The translations under genes and the position numbers were made by a program. The notes beneath the pieces are model-generated. The model worked only from the letters and a program-made list of their open reading frames with translations. It was not told where the DNA came from and did no database searches. A DNA stretch of 64,000 nucleotides, taken from assembly GCF_009695765.1 (NCBI RefSeq), contig NZ_VUNI01000012.1, positions 25,566-89,565 on the forward strand, in the 5' to 3' direction. Every line of letters begins with the position of its first letter. Within the stretch, counting starts at the first letter, position 1. This DNA comes from Roseburia porci (GTDB lineage: Bacteria > Bacillota > Clostridia > Lachnospirales > Lachnospiraceae). This document shows positions 59,049 through 64,000 of this stretch, piece by piece.

Positions 59049-59633
59049 CTATTTTACCCTGACCGGAATTCCACAGACTACTTCAATCACCTGATCTGCC
59101 TGTTTTGCTATCGCAGCATTGATCTGTCCCATTGCTTTCAGATAGTCCATGGTGGTACTGTCATATGTGATTCCATCTTCAAACACATTATTCGTAACAA
59201 TGACCAGATTGTTCAGTCTGCTATTGATCTTTTGTATGTCTTCTATGATCTTGTCAGCCACCTGTTTACAGGCCACGATCCCATCTTCCCGGAACATTTC
59301 ATTCGCCGTAAGATTGGATACACACTCGAGAAGTGCGCTTTTTTCATTTTGGGGATTCTTCGCATCTGGTAAAGTATTCTCGTCTGGTAAAGTATCCTTC
59401 ATATCGGGAAAGGTCGCCGCCTCGAACAATTCCCCAACATTCCTTTGACTTTCTACCGTAAGAAACCCCTTTCCTTCACGCAGTTTCCGATGTCTGGCAA
59501 CCTTTGCCTTCCCCTCCTCATCGTAGACCTGCATGGTAGCAATATATATTTTTTCCCCGGAAAAATCCTGAAAAAGCGATTCTGCATAGGCAGATTTTCC
59601 ACTTCCGCTGCCTCCGGTAACGACCACCATCAT
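59049..59633 (-). CDS. cobU: CobU, adenosylcobinamide kinase/guanylyltransferase
   Basis: 194 residues, overlapping the stop of the upstream fusion gene by 4 nt. Intact P-loop [17 protein letters not shown], then [24 protein letters not shown] with the guanylylated His, and [21 protein letters not shown] repetitive insertion ([20 protein letters not shown]) sits in the middle, longer than usual. It phosphorylates and guanylylates adenosylcobinamide. Confidence 0.92.
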   Translation of the reverse strand: MMVVVTGGSGSGKSAYAESLFQDFSGEKIYIATMQVYDEEGKAKVARHRKLREGKGFLTVESQRNVGELFEAATFPDMKDTLPDENTLPDAKNPQNEKSALLECVSNLTANEMFREDGIVACKQVADKIIEDIQKINSRLNNLVIVTNNVFEDGITYDSTTMDYLKAMGQINAAIAKQADQVIEVVCGIPVRVK

Positions 59634-62203
59634 GATGTAAACCTCTCATACTGTTCCACTTCAATATCATCAAATGTTGTAGAATCCTGATATAACGTCA
59701 GTGCAAGATCAAGAAGCGAAAACATCATAACTGCGCCGGTTCCCTCTCCAAGTGCCAGTCTGGCATCAATCACAGGCTCTACCCCTAATTCCTTCATGAT
59801 TTTTGCCGCAGCCGGCTCCTTACTGCAGTGGGAAGGAATCATGTATTCTTTCACTCCCGGACAAAGCCGTTCTGCAACGAGCGCTGCAACAGCACTGATT
59901 ACGCCATCCATTACGATTGGAATATGATAGCGTGCGCCTCCGATATACACACCGACAAGTCCTGCAATATCAAGACCACCAACGGTTCTTAATATACGGA
60001 CAGTATCTTTTGGATTAAAATCATAATGTTTCAACGCATTGCGGATCACATCGCATTTGCGCTGCAATCCTGCATCATTTAACCCCGCACCTCTTCCTGT
60101 GATTTCTTCCACCTCACAGCCTAAAAGCGCAGCTGCAACCGCACTGCTTGTCGTTGTATTTCCGATTCCCATTTCACCGGTTCCGATCAGACGATAACCT
60201 TTTTCTCTGCATTCGCAGACAAGACAGATTCCGGTTTCCACAGCCTGGTTACATTCCTCAAGCGTCATTGCCGGTTCCTTTGCAAAATTCCGTGTTCCCT
60301 TACGTACTTTGAGCATTCGGACACCATCCCACTTTGTATCCTGGGCAATTCCGATATCCACAGGAATCACATCTGCTCCCGCAAATTGTGCCATCTTACC
60401 GACCGAAGTCTGATTTTGTCCCATAAACTCCGTCACAATTGAAGTAACTTCCTGTCCGGACTGACTGACGCCCTCTTCGACAATCCCATTGTCTGCACAC
60501 ATTGCAATAACGGCCTTCTTTTTTATGTCAATTGCAGAGCTTCCGCCAATTGCTCCGATTCTTGCAAGGAATCCTTCAAATTTTCCAAGACCGTCCAGTG
60601 GTTTTGCCACATGATCCCAGTTTTCCTGTATTTTTTGAACAAGTTCTCTGTTGACCGGATCAATCTTAATCTTCTGCAGACATGGAAGTTCTTCTGCAAT
60701 CCGGCTTTCCTTTAGCATCTCATAGATTTTCTTCATATCAAGTGAAGCCCTGAGCCCGTCAGCAAGCTTATCGTACTGTGTTTCCTTGAAAGCCTGATAG
60801 TCCATCATTCCGCTGGTATCCACGGATACACCTTTTCGTTTTGCAAGAACCTCAATGATCTTTTCTGCGGTCTTTCCGTGATCAAAAATTCCATGGACAT
60901 AAGTTCCATAGACATTTTCTCTGACCACGCCGTCCTCTTTTTGTCCAGCTTCACTTCCGCTTGTTCTTATCATACACACATGTGGGCTTTGCTCCGTAAA
61001 AACCGTATGTCCCATATGTATCTCATAACCGGTCAGTTCCATTCCTGACAGATCATTTAAAATTCCCGGAAGCTGCCCAAATGTTCCCTTTACCTGTGTT
61101 CTTGTCTTTTCCGGCAAAAGCTCCGTAAGCATCGGAAGAAGTTCCATGCCACGGATATTTCCGCCTTCTTCTACCTGATATGGATCTGCGATGGCATCTC
61201 CTAACATCTGGTAGCCTCCACAAACACCGAATATCAGTGTATCCTGTGATTTTTTTAAAATCGCTGCCTCAAGGCCTTTCTGCCTCATCCATTTCAGATC
61301 CGCCATCGTATTTTTACTTCCTGGAAGTATGATCATATCCGGATTTTTCAATTCTGACACAGAACTTACATAACGGACCGATACGGCATCCATCTGCTCA
61401 AATACGGCAAAATCTGTAAAATTGGATATGCGTGGATAATGGATCACCGCAATATCAATCAGCTTTTGCTGTTTCTGATCAAATCTTGTGCTGAGACTGT
61501 CTTCATCCTCAATAGAAAGCTGCATATACGGAACAACGCCGACAACCGGGATGTTTCCTCTTTCCTCCAGCATCTTAACTCCCGGATCAAGAATGGATTT
61601 GTCTCCGCGGAACTTATTGATCACAAGACCTTTTACCCGTTCCTTTTCGTCGGGACGAAGCAAATCTACGGTTCCAAGAAGCTGTGCAAATACGCCGCCT
61701 CTGTCAATATCTCCAACCAGAATGACCGGTGCATCTACAAGCTCCGCGAGCCCCATATTGACAATATCATTCTCTCTCAGATTGATCTCCGCCGGACTTC
61801 CTGCGCCCTCAATCACAATAATATCCGCCTGCTCCTCCAGCTTCCAGAATGCTTTTGTGATCTCCGGGATCAATGTTTTTTTATACTGAAAATAATCCTT
61901 CGCGCTCATATTGCCAAGGACTTCTCCATTCACAATAACCTGGGAACCGATCTGATTGGTTGGTTTTAAAAGAATCGGGTTCATGCACACAAGCGGACGA
62001 ATTCCTGCCGCCTCTGCCTGCATTACCTGTGCACGTCCCATCTCAAGTCCTTCTTCTGTGATAAAGGAATTGAGTGCCATATTCTGGGATTTAAAAGGTG
62101 CCACACGATATCCATCCTGCTTAAATATCCTGCAAAGCCCTGCAACGATCAGGCTTTTTCCTGCATTGGACATCGTTCCCTGTACCATAATGATTTTTGC
62201 CAT
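59630..62203 (-). CDS. cbiP-cobT: CbiP-CobT fusion: cobyric acid synthase + DMB phosphoribosyltransferase
   Basis: 857 residues from the ATG at 62203 (GGGAGG upstream; 40 codons further up lack a site). Residues 1-500 are Cbi[52 protein letters not shown], glutaminase-like [12 protein letters not shown] and [12 protein letters not shown]. Residues about 510-857 are Cob[54 protein letters not shown] and catalytic Glu in [10 protein letters not shown]. It amidates cobyrinic acid and makes alpha-ribazole-phosphate in one polypeptide. No frameshift between halves is seen. Confidence 0.9.
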   Translation of the reverse strand: MAKIIMVQGTMSNAGKSLIVAGLCRIFKQDGYRVAPFKSQNMALNSFITEEGLEMGRAQVMQAEAAGIRPLVCMNPILLKPTNQIGSQVIVNGEVLGNMSAKDYFQYKKTLIPEITKAFWKLEEQADIIVIEGAGSPAEINLRENDIVNMGLAELVDAPVILVGDIDRGGVFAQLLGTVDLLRPDEKERVKGLVINKFRGDKSILDPGVKMLEERGNIPVVGVVPYMQLSIEDEDSLSTRFDQKQQKLIDIAVIHYPRISNFTDFAVFEQMDAVSVRYVSSVSELKNPDMIILPGSKNTMADLKWMRQKGLEAAILKKSQDTLIFGVCGGYQMLGDAIADPYQVEEGGNIRGMELLPMLTELLPEKTRTQVKGTFGQLPGILNDLSGMELTGYEIHMGHTVFTEQSPHVCMIRTSGSEAGQKEDGVVRENVYGTYVHGIFDHGKTAEKIIEVLAKRKGVSVDTSGMMDYQAFKETQYDKLADGLRASLDMKKIYEMLKESRIAEELPCLQKIKIDPVNRELVQKIQENWDHVAKPLDGLGKFEGFLARIGAIGGSSAIDIKKKAVIAMCADNGIVEEGVSQSGQEVTSIVTEFMGQNQTSVGKMAQFAGADVIPVDIGIAQDTKWDGVRMLKVRKGTRNFAKEPAMTLEECNQAVETGICLVCECREKGYRLIGTGEMGIGNTTTSSAVAAALLGCEVEEITGRGAGLNDAGLQRKCDVIRNALKHYDFNPKDTVRILRTVGGLDIAGLVGVYIGGARYHIPIVMDGVISAVAALVAERLCPGVKEYMIPSHCSKEPAAAKIMKELGVEPVIDARLALGEGTGAVMMFSLLDLALTLYQDSTTFDDIEVEQYERFTS

Positions 62204-62250
62204 ATTGTTCCTCCCTGCCTCTGCGTTGTCTGATGACCGATAACCACGGG

Positions 62251-62820
62251 TTAATCCAGATCTAGAAATGGAATGATTCCAGGCTGATTTTCCAGATGTT
62301 CTCCGATCATTTTCTCCATCCATACCATATCATACCAGCGATTGAATTTATAGCCGCTGTCATGAAATCTTCCAACCATCTGATAGCCAAGTTTCTCATG
62401 AAAATACACACTGTCCATTGTCAGATGTTCATCCTCTTCTTTGGGATAGGCAATGCATGCGTTTACATTTAAGATGCCCTGTTTTTTCAGGATCTTTTCA
62501 AGTGCTTCATACAGTTGTCTTCCGATTCCAAGCTGCTTTTTATCGGTACTTACATAAATGGAAGTCTCCACGGACCAGTCATATGCGGCTCTTTCCTTAA
62601 ATGCACTTACATATGCATAACCAACCACGCCTTCGCCTGTCTCCGCCACAAGATACGGATATCTTTTCAGCGTATTTTGTATTCTTCCTGCAAATTCTTC
62701 CACCGATGGCACTTCATATTCAAAAGTGATTGCCGTATTCTCTACATAGGGACGATATATTTCCAATAATTGTTCTGCATCCGCCTCGGATGCCGTTCTA
62801 ATCTGTACTTCTGTATTCAT
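62251..62820 (-). CDS. GNAT acetyltransferase (phosphinothricin-acetyltransferase type)
   Basis: 189 residues from the ATG at 62820 (GGGGAG upstream; ATGA overlap with the upstream stop). Motifs: [40 protein letters not shown], acetyl-CoA loop [20 protein letters not shown] and [20 protein letters not shown]. This is the MnaT/bar-like GNAT subgroup acting on small amino acid analogues such as methionine sulfoximine. Cotranscription with cobalamin genes may be incidental. Confidence 0.88.
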   Translation of the reverse strand: MNTEVQIRTASEADAEQLLEIYRPYVENTAITFEYEVPSVEEFAGRIQNTLKRYPYLVAETGEGVVGYAYVSAFKERAAYDWSVETSIYVSTDKKQLGIGRQLYEALEKILKKQGILNVNACIAYPKEEDEHLTMDSVYFHEKLGYQMVGRFHDSGYKFNRWYDMVWMEKMIGEHLENQPGIIPFLDLD

Positions 62821-63818
62821 CTGATTTTCTCTCCCCGGTAATAACAATTTTCCATACATCCATTCGTGAACAGTTCTTTCCTTATCCGTTCGATGTAGGC
62901 TGCCCTGCCTTTATCTGTTTTATCTCCAAAATGTTCTTTTACTTCTTCCCGGATTGTAAGTGCGCGCTTTGTCTGCATAATGTCTTTTCTTGCATACTCG
63001 GTATAATTCCCTCTGCCGACGATCTTCAGGTGGGTGATCCCCGCATCTGCAAGATCATATAATGCGCAAAGGCCACATCCAGTTGCACCTGTGACATATC
63101 CATCTTCTTCATCCGCTATCGGAATCTTTTCCTCCTCACTTACCGCCTGTTCTCCTGTTATGCCCCTGTCTGCATTATATTTTCCAAGTTCATATGGGAC
63201 ATGACATAAATGCGCAAATTCATCACAATGAAGAGAATTGCAATAGGCCCCGGTAAAATGACAAAGCTCATTCAAAAAGAATGCTTCGTATTCTGGAATC
63301 TTACCTTTGCATTTTACAACGCATGAATGCATGTCTGCAATACTGTTCTTTCTATGAAAGATCACTCTTTGAATGTCAAAGGCATCCATATGTTCCAGAA
63401 AAATCGAATTTATCTCTGCACACTCCCCGCTTAAATGAATCCTGCAAGGAATGTTCTGCTGTCTGAGATACAGAATCAAAGCCGGATCTGCAATGATAAA
63501 TGTGGAAAAACCAATCTGCATACATTGATCCACATATTGAGCAATCTCCTCATACTGTGTTCCAGAATAATACAAAGAATTGAGTGTCAGTTTTACCGGC
63601 ACACCATAGCATTCCATCATATTCTTTAAAATCTTCAGTTCCTCCAGCGATCCCACCTGAACATTATAATTCATGACTTCTCTCCGGTTGAGCGGGCGGA
63701 TGGTTCCATATTTTCTGCTCCATTCCAATGGCACATATCCACAGAAAAATTCATCTGCACCGGCTTTTACGAACGGAATATATTCATCAATGGAACCAAG
63801 TCCTGACACAATCTTCAT
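62817..63818 (-). CDS. Peptidase U32-like protein with cysteine clusters
   Basis: 333 residues from the ATG at 63818 (AAAGGAGAG upstream). N-terminal TIM-barrel start VSGLGSIDEYIPFVKAGADE FFCGY and VPVKLTLNSLYYSG, then FIIADPALILYL and IHLSGECAEINS, match U32/UbiU-V-like proteins. Later cysteines (ELCHFTGAYCNSLHCDEFAH LCHVPYE; GATGCGLCALYDLADAGI THLKIVGRG) could bind a 4Fe-4S cluster, as in UbiU and UbiV. Activity unknown. First visible gene of the leftward cluster. Confidence 0.75.
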   Translation of the reverse strand: MKIVSGLGSIDEYIPFVKAGADEFFCGYVPLEWSRKYGTIRPLNRREVMNYNVQVGSLEELKILKNMMECYGVPVKLTLNSLYYSGTQYEEIAQYVDQCMQIGFSTFIIADPALILYLRQQNIPCRIHLSGECAEINSIFLEHMDAFDIQRVIFHRKNSIADMHSCVVKCKGKIPEYEAFFLNELCHFTGAYCNSLHCDEFAHLCHVPYELGKYNADRGITGEQAVSEEEKIPIADEEDGYVTGATGCGLCALYDLADAGITHLKIVGRGNYTEYARKDIMQTKRALTIREEVKEHFGDKTDKGRAAYIERIRKELFTNGCMENCYYRGEKIR

Positions 63819-63913
63819 ATTCGGCTTCTCTCCTTTCATCAATATTTATTATTTAGGTGTTTGCGAAACGCCCAAAACCGCATAAATACGGCATTTTTTG
63901 TTGTTAAAATAAA

Positions 63914-63983
63914 ATATCTCCTCAAGGTTTATGGTAAAATAGAGTTGCGAAAAAATATCAACCAATCCACCTAAAGGAGATAT
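63914..63983 (+). promoter_or_regulatory. Read-through-blocking hairpin and internal promoter of the right-edge gene
   Basis: ATATCTCCT (63914-63922) is exactly complementary to AGGAGATAT (63975-63983), which contains the ribosome-binding site. An extended -10 (TGGTAAAAT; TAAAAT 63935-63940) lies between the arms, so only transcripts entering from outside carry both. Two small hairpins, GGTGTTTGCGAAACGCC and CCGCATAAATACGG, stand just upstream. Confidence 0.5.
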
Positions 63984-63989
63984 ACCTAC

Positions 63990-64000
63990 ATGATAACACA
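63990..64000 (+). CDS. Start of a gene running off the window, probably a transposase
   Basis: ATG at 63990 with AAAGGAGATAT 7 nt upstream; only three codons (Met-Ile-Thr) are visible. The regulatory layout is that of insertion-sequence transposase genes protected from outside transcription. The protein itself cannot be identified from this window. Confidence 0.4.

Overview
The window looks like a chromosome segment of a gut Lachnospiraceae-type Clostridia bacterium. The pointers are consistent GGAGG ribosome-binding sites, Firmicutes promoters, a minimal SufBC pair, a GlpP antiterminator, CIRCE/HrcA heat-shock control, anaerobic cobalamin genes and a Tn4451-like decayed transposon. No species marker gene is present, so the family assignment is inference.

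Layout. 1-5.5 kb: a papain-like amidase fragment and glycosyltransferase, then a three-gene glycerol-3-phosphate oxidation operon with a terminator-like leader hairpin, and glpP, its probable antiterminator, just beyond. 5.5-14.1 kb: CPA2 antiporter, glutamate racemase, a zinc-ribbon protein, SufBC, glycogen debranching enzyme, tRNA-Phe and tRNA-Gly. 14.1-23.8 kb: an LEA-like repeat protein, an HPr variant, an alanine:sodium symporter, a large anchored protein with a degenerate C39-like domain, a Pro/Gly-rich protein, a GH31 glucosidase and a lipoprotein amidase.

23.9-39.1 kb is accessory and visibly more AT-rich. Dead genes (P-type ATPase tail, flavodoxin, LysR, large serine recombinase, MobL relaxase, Nudix, cytidylate kinase-like) surround a compact intact integrative element at about 26.86-34.49 kb. 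The element carries a tyrosine integrase, resolvase, HNH nuclease, excisionase-like protein, rolling-circle-like Rep, a PC4-like ssDNA-binding protein and several small unknown genes, with no visible structural or conjugation genes. RhuM and a zinc-finger protein lie beside it.

39-49.5 kb: MATE exporter behind tandem look-alike hairpins, a metal operon (HMA chaperone, P1B ATPase, PsiE-like protein) under a palindromic ArsR/SmtB-type operator, an ECF cobalt importer (cbiMN-Q-O), then lon and hsp20, each with a near-perfect CIRCE overlapping its promoter. 49.5-52.5 kb: pabABC for p-aminobenzoate, behind a leader attenuator. 52.5-63.8 kb: a leftward cobalamin cluster (U32-like protein, GNAT, a CbiP-CobT fusion, cobU, cobS, a short CobU paralogue, cobC, cbiB, cobD, cbiC, cbiD) split by an antisense Phd/RelE toxin-antitoxin module. 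The right edge opens a probable transposase gene.

The cobalt importer feeds the cobalamin cluster. Both carry, directly after a stop codon, one copy of a roughly 200-bp structured palindromic element whose core sequence is conserved while its stems are swapped by compensatory changes. That element is the best candidate for something undescribed here. All calls rest on reading sequence and translations; no database search was run.
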